DNA of 64,000 bases from Sphingomonas citri. GTDB taxonomy: Bacteria > Pseudomonadota > Alphaproteobacteria > Sphingomonadales > Sphingomonadaceae. Positions 1 through 9,117 of this stretch are shown here, piece after piece (positions within the stretch are counted from its first letter, which is position 1; each line of letters begins with the position of its first letter). Below the pieces are notes generated by a model, which saw nothing but the letters and a program-made list of their open reading frames with translations, searched no databases and was not told where the DNA came from. The translations under genes were made by a program, and so were the position numbers. The stretch spans positions 682,001 to 746,000 of the forward strand of contig NZ_JAHXZN010000001.1 in the NCBI RefSeq assembly GCF_019429485.1, given 5' to 3'.

Positions 1-266
1 CGACGTGGCTGGCGACCCGACTTGGCCAGGCGCGCTTGCCCGACGGCGTGACGTGGCGCATGGTGCTGGGCATCGGCGCCGTGGCGGGTATCGGGTTCAC
101 CATCTCGCTGTTCATCGCCGAACTCGCCTTCGCCGAGGCCGAACTGACCGAGATGGCCGCGCTCGCGGTGCTGGCGGCGTCGCTGGTGTCGGGCCTGTTC
201 GGCTACGGCGTGCTGTGGCACGCAGCGTCCGTCGCCGAGGCGAATGCAGTGGAAGCGGGAGGCTAA
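1..266 (+). CDS. nhaA: Na+/H+ antiporter NhaA, C-terminal end (partial)
   Basis: This is the last ~87 residues of an NhaA-type sodium/proton antiporter; the 5' part lies outside the window. The reading frame is open from base 3. The family signature GIGFTISLFIAELAF is visible, matching the conserved G-I-G-F-T-M-S-L-F-I-A-x-L-A-F segment of the last transmembrane helices, followed by one more hydrophobic helix and a short polar tail. NhaA exchanges internal Na+ or Li+ for external protons in the cytoplasmic membrane for pH and salt homeostasis. Identification is firm from the motif; whether the rest of the gene is intact cannot be seen. Confidence 0.9.
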   Translation, partial: TWLATRLGQARLPDGVTWRMVLGIGAVAGIGFTISLFIAELAFAEAELTEMAALAVLAASLVSGLFGYGVLWHAASVAEANAVEAGG

Positions 267-341
267 CGCAAGGCAGCCTGTCCGTGCGCGCCCGTTCACC
301 TGCGCGGCGGGTTAGGACAGCGAGCAGCAGGAGCCTCACTC

Positions 342-527
342 ATGTCCGACAATCGCGCCAACGCCGGCGAAGGCGCCGACCCCGCCACCGACATCGACCA
401 GCAGAATGACGGCACCACCACCGAGGATCTTGCCAAGCGCGGCACCGGTCAGAGCCGCGCGGGTGCGGGCGAAGGGCCGGACGCGGACGCGAACGACGAG
501 GCGATCGACCAGGACGAGCGCGACTGA
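342..527 (+). CDS. small acidic hypothetical protein, 61 aa
   Basis: A short protein rich in Asp, Glu, Asn, Gln and Gly, with no hydrophobic stretch and no recognisable domain; it is probably disordered and cytoplasmic. A purine-rich stretch (agcaggagcc) lies upstream as a possible ribosome binding site, about ten bases before the ATG. It sits 75 bases behind nhaA on the same strand and converges on glnD, ending six bases before the glnD stop. Similar short acidic proteins occur in many sphingomonads, but no function is known to me. It could be a spurious frame, although its acidic composition differs from the Arg-rich composition of false frames in this DNA. Confidence 0.55.
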   Translation: MSDNRANAGEGADPATDIDQQNDGTTTEDLAKRGTGQSRAGAGEGPDADANDEAIDQDERD

Positions 528-533
528 CCGGCG

Positions 534-3278
534 CTACGCCGCTTCGTCGTACTGCACGCCCGCCGCGGCGGCGAGCAGCCGCTTCTCCAGCGCACGCTGC
601 CGTGCGCCGGCCGCGAGCTTGTCGCCGGTGAGGTCGGTCAGGTAGAAGACGTCGACCGCGCGCTCGCCATAGGTGGCGACATGCGCCGAGTGGATCGTCA
701 CCTTCGACAGGAAAAGCGCGTGCGCCAGTTGGTTGAGCAGCGCCGGCCGATCCCGCGCCGCCACCTCCACCACGGTGAAGCGGTTGGAGGCCTTGTTGTC
801 GACCAGCACGTTGGGCTCGATGCGGAAGGCGTCGGCGCGTGCGCGCGGCAGCGGCTTGGCGCGCAGGCGGTCGGTCAGCTTGCCGCGCCCCGCCAGCGCG
901 TCCTCGATCGCGGTCTTGAGCCGCTCGAGCTGCCCCGCCTCGTCGAACGGCCGGCCGAGCGGGTCCTGCACGAGGAAATTGTCGAGCGCCATGCCGTCGC
1001 GGGTGGTGTGGATGCGCGCGTCGATGATGTTGCCGCCGGCGACGTGGATCGCGCCGGCGATGCGGCTGAACAGCCCGGGATGATCGGCGGCATAGACCGT
1101 GACCAGCGTCGCGCCGCGCTCGGGATAGACCTGCGCGTCGATTGACAGCAAAGCGTCGCCCGCGCGCGCCACGAAGGCGGCGTTGTGCGCGAGCACGTCG
1201 CCCGGCTCGGCGATCCAATAGGCCTCGGGCAGGCGGTGCGCGTAGGCGGCGAGTTCGGCCTCGCTCCAGTTCATCGCCGCGCGCAACCCGTCCTGCTTGG
1301 CGAGCAGCCGCTCGCCGCGCCCCTTCTGCTTGTGGCCGAGCCGCAGCACCTCCTCGGCGCGGTCGTACAGGTCGCCGAGCAACTGGCCCTTCCACCCGTT
1401 CCATGTCCCCGGACCGACCGCCTTGATGTCGACCACGGTGAGCACCAGCAGCAGCCGCAGCCGCTCGGGGCTCTGCACCACCTCGGCGAAATCGAGGATG
1501 GTCTTGAAGTCGGTGAGGTCGCGGCGGAAGGCGGTGGCGCTCATCAGCAGGTGGTGGCGTACCAGCCACGCCACCGTCTCGGTCTCCGCCGGGCTGAGTC
1601 CGAAGCGCGGGCCGAGCCGCTCCGCCACCTCGGCGCCGAGGATCGAGTGGTCGCCGCCGCGTCCCTTGGCGATGTCGTGGAGGAAGACCGCGACGTACAG
1701 CACGCGGCGCGACACGATCTGCTCGATCACCGCGCTGGGCAGCGGGTGCTCCTCGGCGAGCTGACCATGCTCCAGTCGGCTGAGCAGGCCCAGCGCGCGG
1801 ATGGTGTGCTCGTCGACGGTGTAATGGTGATACATGTCGAACTGCATCTGCGCGACCACCCGCGCGAAATCGGGCACGAATTGGCCAAGCACGCCGGCCT
1901 CGTTCATCCAGCGCAGTGCCAGCTCAGGGTCGGCGTCGCCCGCGAGCAGCTCCAGGAATGCGGCGTTGGCGCGCGGATCGCGCCGCACCGTCGCTGCCAG
2001 CTTGGCGTCACGCGTGGCGGCGCGCATCGCGAGTGGGTGGATCTCCTTCGCCTCGCGCGCGGCGAGCGCGAACAGCTCGACCAGCCGCACGGGATCGGCG
2101 CGGAGGAACTCGTCGTCGGGCAACGCGATCCGGCCGCCGTCGACGGTGAAGCCGTGGAGCTTGCGCGGCGCGCGGCGCAGGCGTGGCAGGCCGTAGCGCC
2201 GCTTCGGCGCGAACCGCTCCTCGAGGTGGGCCAGGAACAGCCCGGTGAGCGAGCCCACCGCCTTGGCCTGGAGGAAGTAGAATTGCATGAAGCGCTCGAC
2301 CGCCGGCTTCCCCGGTCGCGCCGCGTAGCGCATCCGCTCGGCGATCTCGCGCTGATAGTCGAAGGTCAGCCGGTCCTCGGCGCGCCCGGCGATCAGGTGG
2401 AGGTGGCAGCGCACCGCCCAGAGGAAATTGTCGGCGCGGTGGAAGGCGCGATATTCGGTGCGGGTGAACAGGCCGATGTCGACCAGCTCGGCGGCGCGCT
2501 GGACGTCGTAGACATATTTGCCGATCCAGAAGAGCGCGTGCAGGTCGCGCAGCCCGCCCTTCCCTTCCTTAACGTTGGGTTCGACCACGTAGCGCGTATC
2601 CCCCATGCGGACGTGGCGCGCGTTGCGCTCGGCCAGCTTGTCGGCGATGAACTGGCGCTCGGTGCCGTGCCGCACGTCGTCGTGGAAGCGCTTCGCCGCG
2701 TCGGCGTAGAGCGCCTCGTCGCCCCAGACGTAGCGCCCCTCCAGCAACGCGGTGCGTACCGTGACGTCGGCCTTGGCCTGACGCACCATCTCGTCGAGCG
2801 AGCGGCTGGAATGGCCGATTTTCAGCCCCAGGTCCCACAAGGTGTAGAGCATCGACTCGATCACCTGCTCGGCCCAGGGCGTCTGCTTGCCGGGCGTGAG
2901 GAAGCCGATGTCGACGTCCGAGAAGGGCGCCATCTCGCCGCGACCGTAGCCGCCCACCGCGATCAGCAGCAGCCGCTCGCCCGCGGTCGGGTTGTGGACC
3001 GGGTAGAGCCGCTGCGTCGTCACCTCGGCGAGCACGATCAGCAGCTGGTCGACCAGATAGGCCTGGGCGTTGGCCGCCTCGAGCCCGCGCGACGGCGACG
3101 CGGCGAGCCGGCGGGCGATCTCGGCGCGGCCGGCGTCGAGCGCCTCGCGCAGCAGTTGGCTCAGCCCGCGGCGCAGCGTCGCGGGATCGTCGCCCGGCAG
3201 CGTCGCGGCGGCCTCGACGAGCGCGCGACGGCTGACGATCGCGCGGCGGTGGGGTAGATGGTCGAAACGCCCGGTCAT
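534..3278 (-). CDS. glnD: bifunctional [protein-PII] uridylyltransferase / uridylyl-removing enzyme GlnD
   Basis: GlnD senses glutamine and adds or removes UMP on PII proteins, so controlling glutamine synthetase and nitrogen regulation in the cytoplasm. The 914-residue product shows the full domain order: a nucleotidyltransferase domain with GGYGRGE at residues 109-115 and SDVD at 120-123, a PII-uridylyltransferase helical domain, an HD hydrolase domain with the motif FLHDIAKGRGGDHS, and two C-terminal ACT domains (one around LVTVYAADHPGLFSRIAGAI, the other around VVEVAARDRPALLNQLAHAL). I chose the ATG at 3278 (MTGRFDHL) because the longer upstream frame is Arg/Ser-rich and not protein-like. 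The length fits the alphaproteobacterial family. Confidence 0.96.
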   Translation of the reverse strand: MTGRFDHLPHRRAIVSRRALVEAAATLPGDDPATLRRGLSQLLREALDAGRAEIARRLAASPSRGLEAANAQAYLVDQLLIVLAEVTTQRLYPVHNPTAGERLLLIAVGGYGRGEMAPFSDVDIGFLTPGKQTPWAEQVIESMLYTLWDLGLKIGHSSRSLDEMVRQAKADVTVRTALLEGRYVWGDEALYADAAKRFHDDVRHGTERQFIADKLAERNARHVRMGDTRYVVEPNVKEGKGGLRDLHALFWIGKYVYDVQRAAELVDIGLFTRTEYRAFHRADNFLWAVRCHLHLIAGRAEDRLTFDYQREIAERMRYAARPGKPAVERFMQFYFLQAKAVGSLTGLFLAHLEERFAPKRRYGLPRLRRAPRKLHGFTVDGGRIALPDDEFLRADPVRLVELFALAAREAKEIHPLAMRAATRDAKLAATVRRDPRANAAFLELLAGDADPELALRWMNEAGVLGQFVPDFARVVAQMQFDMYHHYTVDEHTIRALGLLSRLEHGQLAEEHPLPSAVIEQIVSRRVLYVAVFLHDIAKGRGGDHSILGAEVAERLGPRFGLSPAETETVAWLVRHHLLMSATAFRRDLTDFKTILDFAEVVQSPERLRLLLVLTVVDIKAVGPGTWNGWKGQLLGDLYDRAEEVLRLGHKQKGRGERLLAKQDGLRAAMNWSEAELAAYAHRLPEAYWIAEPGDVLAHNAAFVARAGDALLSIDAQVYPERGATLVTVYAADHPGLFSRIAGAIHVAGGNIIDARIHTTRDGMALDNFLVQDPLGRPFDEAGQLERLKTAIEDALAGRGKLTDRLRAKPLPRARADAFRIEPNVLVDNKASNRFTVVEVAARDRPALLNQLAHALFLSKVTIHSAHVATYGERAVDVFYLTDLTGDKLAAGARQRALEKRLLAAAAGVQYDEAA

Positions 3279-3360
3279 GCGCGCCAGATAGGTCAATCGA
3301 GCCGCCGCGTCGCCCCCTTCTGCCGAGCGATCCGGCCCCTCGCGCGAGGACGGCGAGCGC

Positions 3361-3803
3361 TCAGGCGAACAACGCCGCGAACGCGCGTTCGAACCGCGGT
3401 GCCGCTGCCTTGGCGAGCAGCTTGAGCGCGTGCATATCGGAGAGGAGCGCGATCGCCCTGGCATCGCCCTTGGCGATCGTGCGCACGCGCCCGCGATAGT
3501 CCGTCTCGTCCCCCATCGACGCGCCGATCGACAGTCGCTTCATATCTGATCATCCGGTCGAGGAAGTCCTCGACGTTGGTGGCGCCGGCCTCGGTGATGG
3601 CGACCCGAGCATCAGCAGCTTGCGGAGGAGCACGCCGAACTTCTCGCCCCAATCTTCTCGGACTCCAGGCGCAGGTCGGACGTGGTCTGGTTGACGCTCC
3701 CGATCGCGAAGAGTTTCGCGTCGCGCAACCGCGGCGCGAGCAGGTGAGCGGCCACCGTCGTCTTGCCGATTGTGCCCGTCTCATTGATGACCGCCACTCT
3801 CAC
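3361..3803 (-). pseudogene. degraded StbB/ParA-like plasmid partition ATPase
   Basis: Fragments of one protein are spread over all three minus-strand frames. The N-terminal part (VAVINETGTIGKTTVAAHLLAPRL, about 3803-3665) has a deviant Walker A (GTIGKTT) and is followed in another frame by EKFGVLLRKLLMLGS (about 3645-3601). A third frame then carries RVAITEAGATNVEDFLDRMI (about 3606-3545), and the last part, DETDYRGRVRTIAKGDA to the end FERAFAALFA (3543-3361), returns to the second frame. The order and motifs (xVINxxGxxGKTT, then xIxxGAxNVEDFL) resemble StbB-type ParA ATPases known from plasmids. At least three frame changes and loss of the middle of the protein show that it is inactive. The family assignment is from memory of the motif pattern. 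Confidence 0.65.
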
Positions 3804-3923
3804 CCGCCATTCCCCAGACCTGACGGCGGCCGCGATCCGAGATCGCCGCGTCTCGCCACCCGGGCACCGCGCGGTGCGGATAACCTCCTTCAATCGTGAC
3901 CGTTATCAATCTACGCTGAGCGC

Positions 3924-5051
3924 ATGGCGGCACAGAGCGAGCACGCGCGATTGGCGCAGGCGGGATATGAGGCGTTGCAGCGCGGCGACGCGAGCGCGGC
4001 ACGCGACGCGTTCGAGCGCGTCGCCGCTGCCGGGGTGGCGACGCCGCAGCTATGGCTGCTGCTTGCCCAGGCGCGCGCCGGTACTGGCGCCGAGCGAGGT
4101 GCAGTCGCTGACGCGCTCGATCGCGTGCTCGCTGCCGAGCCGCGCCACCGCCAGGCACTGGTGCTGCGCGGCGACTATGCCCAGGACGATCGCGCCGCCT
4201 GCTCCTTCTACGCGCTGGCCTTGTCGGGAGCGCCCGAGACAGAGCGCGCGCAGCCGCTGCTCCGCGCGGCGCAGGATCGGCTCGCGGCGGCGTCACGGCG
4301 CTTCGCCGACCATCTGCGCGCCGAGGTGGCGGGCACGGACGCGGGCCCGCGCTTCAACGAGGCAGTGGCCCTGGTGACGGGCGAGAAGCAGCTGTTCCTC
4401 CAGCAGCCTACGAGCTTCTTCTTCCCCGGCCTGCCGCACCGCCAGTTCTTCGACGCGGCGGAGTTCGATTGGGCGCCGGCGCTCGTCGCCGCCGCGCCGG
4501 CGATCCGCGCCGAGCTGGAGGAGTTGATCGCGAGCGGCAGCGGCTCCGCCCCCTATGTCCAGGCCGACCCGACCCGCGCCAGCCGTGGCCACGCGCTGCT
4601 CGACGATCCACGCTGGAGCGCCTTTCACCTGCTCGAGAACGGCGTGCCGCATGCCGCGAACGCGCCGCGCTGCCCGGCGACGCTCGCCGCGCTGGCCGCC
4701 GCACCGCTGCCGCACATCGCGGGGCGCTCACCGATGGCGCTCTTCTCGGTGCTGCGACCGCACACCCACATCCCGGCGCATAACGGAATGCTCAACACGC
4801 GGCTTATCGTCCACCTGCCGCTGATCGTGCCCGAGCGCTGCCGCCTGCGCGTCGGCAACGAGGAGCGCGCGGTGCGCGCCGGCGAGCTGATGATCTTCGA
4901 CGACTCAATCGAGCACGAGGCGTGGAACGACAGCGACGAACCGCGCGTGGTGCTGCTTTTTGAAATATGGCGCCCTGAGCTGACCGCGGCCGAGCGTGCC
5001 GGGCTAACCACGCTGTTCAGCGCGGTCGGACTGTACGACGGCGGGCAGTAG
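3924..5051 (+). CDS. TPR-containing aspartyl/asparaginyl beta-hydroxylase family protein
   Basis: A 375-residue protein with an N-terminal helical TPR-like part (residues ~1-110, with repeats such as ARLAQAGYEALQRGDASAA) and a C-terminal double-stranded beta-helix hydroxylase domain (~150-350). In the catalytic part, HTHIPAHNGMLNTRLIVHLPLI matches the conserved segment for Fe(II) and 2-oxoglutarate binding, and the second metal His is in DDSIEHEAWN. Members hydroxylate Asp/Asn side chains or, in the LpxO branch, the secondary acyl chain of lipid A. The TPR fusion suggests a protein substrate, but that is inference. It has no signal peptide. It stands alone between a broken gene and the convergent leuB. 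Confidence 0.85.
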   Translation: MAAQSEHARLAQAGYEALQRGDASAARDAFERVAAAGVATPQLWLLLAQARAGTGAERGAVADALDRVLAAEPRHRQALVLRGDYAQDDRAACSFYALALSGAPETERAQPLLRAAQDRLAAASRRFADHLRAEVAGTDAGPRFNEAVALVTGEKQLFLQQPTSFFFPGLPHRQFFDAAEFDWAPALVAAAPAIRAELEELIASGSGSAPYVQADPTRASRGHALLDDPRWSAFHLLENGVPHAANAPRCPATLAALAAAPLPHIAGRSPMALFSVLRPHTHIPAHNGMLNTRLIVHLPLIVPERCRLRVGNEERAVRAGELMIFDDSIEHEAWNDSDEPRVVLLFEIWRPELTAAERAGLTTLFSAVGLYDGGQ

Positions 5052-5138
5052 CGGGCGTCCTTTGCCGGGTGCTTCTCGCGTACGCAGGCGGCGGGCGCGC
5101 TGCGCCTCACATCTGAGGACGGGGGCGCGGTTCCGCCC

Positions 5139-6191
5139 TCACAATCCCGCCAGCACCGCCTCGCCCATCGCGGCGGTGGTCGCGTCGCCGCCCATGTCCG
5201 GCGTGCGCAGCTCGCGCCCCAGCGCCGCCGCGACCGCCGCCTCGACGCGGTCCGCCGCCGCGTCCTGCCCGAGCGAGTGGCGCAGCAGCATCGCCGCCGA
5301 CAGGATCGCGGCGCACGGATTGGCCTTGCCCTGCCCCGCGATATCGGGCGCCGAGCCGTGGATCGGCTCGTACAGCCCCTTGCCCGCTCCATCCAGCGCG
5401 GCCGAGGGCAGCATGCCGATCGAGCCGACGCACATGCTCGCCTGGTCGGAGAGGATGTCGCCGAACAGATTGCCCGTCACGATCGTGTCGAACGCGCCCG
5501 GGTTGCGCACCAGCTGCATCGCGGCATTATCGACGTACATGTGGGTCAGCTCGACCTGCGGATAGTCCACCGCCACCTCCATCACCACGTCGCGCCACAG
5601 CTGCGACGTCTCCAGCACATTGGCCTTGTCGACCGAGCAGAGCTTGCCGCGCCGCTTGGCGGCGGTCTCGAAGCCGACGCGCGCGATGCGGCGCACCTCG
5701 TCCTCGTCGTAGCGCATCAGGTCATGCCCCTCGCGCTTCCCCGCCGGCGTGGTGCCACGCCCCTTGGCACCGAAATAGACGTCGCCGTTGAGCTCGCGCA
5801 CGATCACCAGGTCGATCGCCCGCGCCACCTCGGGCTTGAGCGTGGAGGCGTCCTCCAGGCCGGGGAAGATCCGTGCCGGGCGCAGGTTGGCGAAGGTGCC
5901 GAGATGCTTGCGGATGCCGAGGATCGCCTGCTCGGGGCGCAGCGCGCGCTCGAGCGAGTCGAACGCCGGGTCGCCCACCGCGCCGAACAGCACCGCCGCG
6001 GCGCGATCGGCCAGCGCCAGCGTCTCCGGCGGCAGTGGATGGCCGCTGGTGCGATAGGCCGCGCCGCCGACAGGCGCCTCCTCGAAGCGGAGGCCGAGGT
6101 CGAGCGCCTCGAGCACGCGGCGCGCCTCGCGCGTCACTTCGGGGCCGATGCCGTCGCCGGGCAGGATCGCGATCAGGGTGGAGTCGGTCAT
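5139..6191 (-). CDS. leuB: 3-isopropylmalate dehydrogenase
   Basis: LeuB oxidises and decarboxylates 3-isopropylmalate to 2-ketoisocaproate with NAD+, the third step of leucine synthesis. The 350-residue protein starts at the ATG at 6191 ([19 protein letters not shown]) with the family N-terminal motif GDGIGPE at residues 11-17. The catalytic segment is [10 protein letters not shown] and the signature [24 protein letters not shown] is complete, ending with [17 protein letters not shown] longer in-frame start 12 codons upstream is less likely. It follows recO by 28 bases and may be co-transcribed with uvrC and recO, an unusual place because leuCD are not nearby. Confidence 0.96.
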   Translation of the reverse strand: MTDSTLIAILPGDGIGPEVTREARRVLEALDLGLRFEEAPVGGAAYRTSGHPLPPETLALADRAAAVLFGAVGDPAFDSLERALRPEQAILGIRKHLGTFANLRPARIFPGLEDASTLKPEVARAIDLVIVRELNGDVYFGAKGRGTTPAGKREGHDLMRYDEDEVRRIARVGFETAAKRRGKLCSVDKANVLETSQLWRDVVMEVAVDYPQVELTHMYVDNAAMQLVRNPGAFDTIVTGNLFGDILSDQASMCVGSIGMLPSAALDGAGKGLYEPIHGSAPDIAGQGKANPCAAILSAAMLLRHSLGQDAAADRVEAAVAAALGRELRTPDMGGDATTAAMGEAVLAGL

Positions 6192-6219
6192 GCCGCACCG
6201 CATGGCGCGGCGCGCGCGC

Positions 6220-6951
6220 TCACGCAACCGCCCGCGCGAGCCGCGCCACCAGCCGCTCGCGCGCGGCGAGCAGGTCGCGGCGGCGATCGACCAGCACGTC
6301 GCGCGCGAGGAAGTGTCCGGTGAGCGTCATCGCGGCGAGCACCTCGTCCCAGCTCGCCACCCCGCCCGAGAGCAGGAACGGCGGCAGCGCGAGCAGCCGC
6401 GCTTCATAGCCAAGCGCGCCGGAGCGGCTCACCGCGGCGCCGCTGCGCGGGCTGACATAAGCGAGGTCGTCGCGCGCCCCGGTGACGGTGCAGCCGCTCA
6501 GGTCGAGCCCGAAACCGAGCTCGGCGAGCAGCAGCAGCTCGTAGCGGGCGACGCTGCCGGCCCAGCCCTGCGCGCTCGGCGCCGCCTCGATCGCGTCGAA
6601 CACCGCGGCGAGCGCGTCGTGCAGCCGCGGATAAGGCTGCGCCTCGGGCAAGGCGCCCGCGGTGAGCGCGCACAGCCATTCGATCGCGGCGGCCGGCAGC
6701 GGCTGGGCGAACAGCGGCGCGCGGCTGTGCACCAGCTCGACGGTGAGCGCGGCGAGCTGCTCGTCGCTGCGTGCGCGCCAGTCGCCGCGGACGACGTTGC
6801 CCGGCTGGAGCGACGGCCGCAGCCGGCGCGAGTGCCCGCCGCGGACATAGCCGGGGCGCACCCCGTCGTCGCGGGTGAAACCGCGCACCACCGCGCCATG
6901 CTCGCCGTGCGCGCGGGCGGAGAGGACCAAGGCGTCGGCGGCGAGATGCAT
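6220..6951 (-). CDS. recO: DNA repair protein RecO
   Basis: RecO helps load RecA onto SSB-coated single-stranded DNA in the RecFOR recombination pathway. The 243-residue product starts at the ATG at 6951 ([22 protein letters not shown]), a typical RecO N-terminal OB-fold beginning, and continues with [12 protein letters not shown] and the helical domain [23 protein letters not shown], where the Glu-Leu-Gly-Phe-x-Leu-Asp-Leu core is the best family marker. Cys residues of the zinc-binding region are mostly lost apart from the one in SGCTVTG, as in many alphaproteobacteria. It lies 38 bases after uvrC and 28 bases before leuB on the same strand. Confidence 0.93.
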   Translation of the reverse strand: MHLAADALVLSARAHGEHGAVVRGFTRDDGVRPGYVRGGHSRRLRPSLQPGNVVRGDWRARSDEQLAALTVELVHSRAPLFAQPLPAAAIEWLCALTAGALPEAQPYPRLHDALAAVFDAIEAAPSAQGWAGSVARYELLLLAELGFGLDLSGCTVTGARDDLAYVSPRSGAAVSRSGALGYEARLLALPPFLLSGGVASWDEVLAAMTLTGHFLARDVLVDRRRDLLAARERLVARLARAVA

Positions 6952-6989
6952 GACAACGAGATAGGGCGCCGCTCGCGCGGCCGACAACC

Positions 6990-8909
6990 CTAGCGCGCGT
7001 GGTAGAAGTCGTAGACCTGCTGCGCCACCGCCGCGCTCACGCCCGGCGCCTTGCGCAGGTCCTCCAGGCTGGCGTTGCGCACCGCGCGGCCGGTACCGAA
7101 GTGCATCAGCAATGCCTTCTTGCGAGCGGGACCGATGCCGGGAACCTCGTCGAGCGGGCTGGCGCCGATCGCCTTGGCGCGCTTGGCGCGATGCGCGCCG
7201 ATGGCGAAGCGGTGGACCTCGTCGCGCAGCCGCTGGAGATAGAAGAGCAACGGCGAGTTGACCGGCAGCGTCAGCTCGCGCCCGTCCATCAGGTGGAACA
7301 CCTCGCGCCCCTCGCGGCCGTGGTGCGGCCCCTTGGCGACGCCGACGAGGCACACGTCCTCGATCCCGAGATCCTCCAGCACCGCCTTAGCGGCGTTGAG
7401 CTGGCCGCGCCCGCCGTCGAGCAGCACCAAATCGGGCCAGGCCTCGCCGTCGCGGTCCGGGTCCTCCTCCAGCGCGCGCGCGAAGCGGCGCTGGAGCACC
7501 TCGCGCATCATCGCATAATCGTCGTCGGTCGCGGCCTGCTTGATGTTGAACTTGCGATACTGACCCTTGCGGAACCCTTCCGGCCCCGCGACCACCATCG
7601 CGCCCAGCGCGTTGGTGCCCTGGATATGGCTGTTGTCATAGACCTCGATCCGGTCGGGCGAGTCGCCCAGCTCGAACAATTCGGCCAGCTCGCGATGCAG
7701 CCGCGCCTGGGTCGTGCTCTCGGCGAGGCGGCGCTCCAGCGCCTCCTTGGCGTTGCGGCTCGCCTGGTCGAGCAGACGCTTGCGCACGCCGCGCTGGGGC
7801 ACGGTCAGCTCCACCTTGCGCCCGGCCTGCTCGCACAAGGCCTGGGTCAGCAGCTCGGCCTCGGGCAGCACGCGGTCGATCAGGATGGTGCGCGCGGGCG
7901 GCACCTCCTCGTAGAATTGCATCATGAACTGGGTGAGCACCTCGTCCTCGGGCACGTCGGCGGTGTGCGCGGGGAAGAAGCTGCGGTGGCCCCAGTTCTG
8001 CCCCCCGCGGATGAAGAAGGCCTCGATCCCGATCAGCCCCTCGTGGCTGGCGAGCGCGAAGATGTCGGCGTCGCCCACCCCTTCCGCGTTGATGAACTGC
8101 GTGCCCTGGATGAAGGTGAGCGCCTTGAGCCGGTCGCGCAGCACCGCGGCGAGCTCGAAGTCCATGTTCTCCGCCGCCGCCTGCATCTGCGCGCCCAGCT
8201 TGGCCTGCACGTCGGTGGCCTTGCCGGCGAGGAACTTCTTGGCGTCGCTCACCAGATCGGCATAGCCGGCGGTGTCGATCCGGCCGACGCACGGGGCGGA
8301 GCAGCGCTTGATCTGGTAGAGCAGGCACGGCCGGTCGCGCGTCTTGAAGAAGCCATCGGTGCAGCTCCGCAGCAGGAACAGCTTCTGCAACGCGTTGAGC
8401 GTGTTGTTGACGCTGCCCGCGCTCGCGAAGGGGCCGTAATAATCGCCCTTGGCGCGGCGCGCGCCGCGGTGCTTCTGGATGCGCGGGAAGTCGTGATCGG
8501 CGCGCAGCAGGATGAAGGGGAAGCTCTTGTCGTCGCGCAGCAGCACATTGTACGCTGGCCGGTAGCGCTTGATCAGCTGCGCCTCGAGCAGCAGCGCCTC
8601 GGCCTCGTTGTTGGTGGTGACGATCGTCATCGATCGCGTCTGCGACACCATGCGCTGGAGCCGCTTGGGCAGCCGCTCGACCTGGACGTAATTGGCCACA
8701 CGGTTCTTCAGCGCGCGCGCCTTGCCAACGTAGAGCACGTCGCCCTTGGCATCGTGCATGCGATAGACGCCGGGCTTGAGCGGCAGCGTCTTGAGCACGT
8801 TGCGGATCGCCGCCTCGCCCGCCTTGAGGTCGGGGGCGTCGGCGCCGCGGATCGTGAAGGTGGCCTGCTCTTCGTTGAAGCGGTCGGGTGGGCCGTAACT
8901 GCCGTTCAT
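6990..8909 (-). CDS. uvrC: excinuclease ABC subunit UvrC
   Basis: UvrC makes the two incisions around bulky DNA lesions after UvrAB recognition. The 639-residue protein carries the GIY-YIG nuclease domain (GVY at residues 47-49, YVG at 60-62) for the 3' cut, the UVR motif (around [21 protein letters not shown]) that contacts UvrB, the RNase H-like domain with [16 protein letters not shown] for the 5' cut, and a C-terminal helix-hairpin-helix pair ([20 protein letters not shown]). I chose ATG 8909 ([11 protein letters not shown]); the 27 extra residues upstream are Arg/Pro-rich and run into a repeat element. It seems to head a uvrC-recO-leuB transcription unit. Confidence 0.97.
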   Translation of the reverse strand: MNGSYGPPDRFNEEQATFTIRGADAPDLKAGEAAIRNVLKTLPLKPGVYRMHDAKGDVLYVGKARALKNRVANYVQVERLPKRLQRMVSQTRSMTIVTTNNEAEALLLEAQLIKRYRPAYNVLLRDDKSFPFILLRADHDFPRIQKHRGARRAKGDYYGPFASAGSVNNTLNALQKLFLLRSCTDGFFKTRDRPCLLYQIKRCSAPCVGRIDTAGYADLVSDAKKFLAGKATDVQAKLGAQMQAAAENMDFELAAVLRDRLKALTFIQGTQFINAEGVGDADIFALASHEGLIGIEAFFIRGGQNWGHRSFFPAHTADVPEDEVLTQFMMQFYEEVPPARTILIDRVLPEAELLTQALCEQAGRKVELTVPQRGVRKRLLDQASRNAKEALERRLAESTTQARLHRELAELFELGDSPDRIEVYDNSHIQGTNALGAMVVAGPEGFRKGQYRKFNIKQAATDDDYAMMREVLQRRFARALEEDPDRDGEAWPDLVLLDGGRGQLNAAKAVLEDLGIEDVCLVGVAKGPHHGREGREVFHLMDGRELTLPVNSPLLFYLQRLRDEVHRFAIGAHRAKRAKAIGASPLDEVPGIGPARKKALLMHFGTGRAVRNASLEDLRKAPGVSAAVAQQVYDFYHAR

Positions 8910-8984
8910 CGCGGGCGATCTAGGGGCTGGCACGGCGCGGGACAACGGGGATGGGCGCGCGACGTGCGCCCCACTCCCCACGGC

Positions 8985-9080
8985 CGTCATCCTGAACTCG
9001 TTTCAGGATCCACGGCGCCGCACACCCAGATGCGGGAGCGTGCGCGGGAGGGTGGATCCCGAAACGAGTTCAGGATGACG
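8985..9080. repeat. 96-bp hairpin repeat, family A copy 1
   Basis: The left arm starts cgtcatcctgaactcg and the right arm ends gttcaggatgacg. The two 29-base arms are complementary at 28 of 29 positions and flank a GC-rich centre of about 38 bases. It lies between the divided ends of uvrC (start side) and the DUF885 gene (stop side). The same 96-bp unit recurs at 11028, 43744 and 50364. Confidence 0.9.
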
Positions 9081-9117
9081 GAGCAAGAAGAAGAGGTAGC
9101 GAGCCGATCGCGGTCCG

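Noticed and set aside
1185..3257. 690-codon open frame on the plus strand opposite glnD
   Set aside because: It is antisense to a complete glnD, is Arg/His/Gln/Leu-rich and has no domain. Long false frames are common in such GC-rich DNA.
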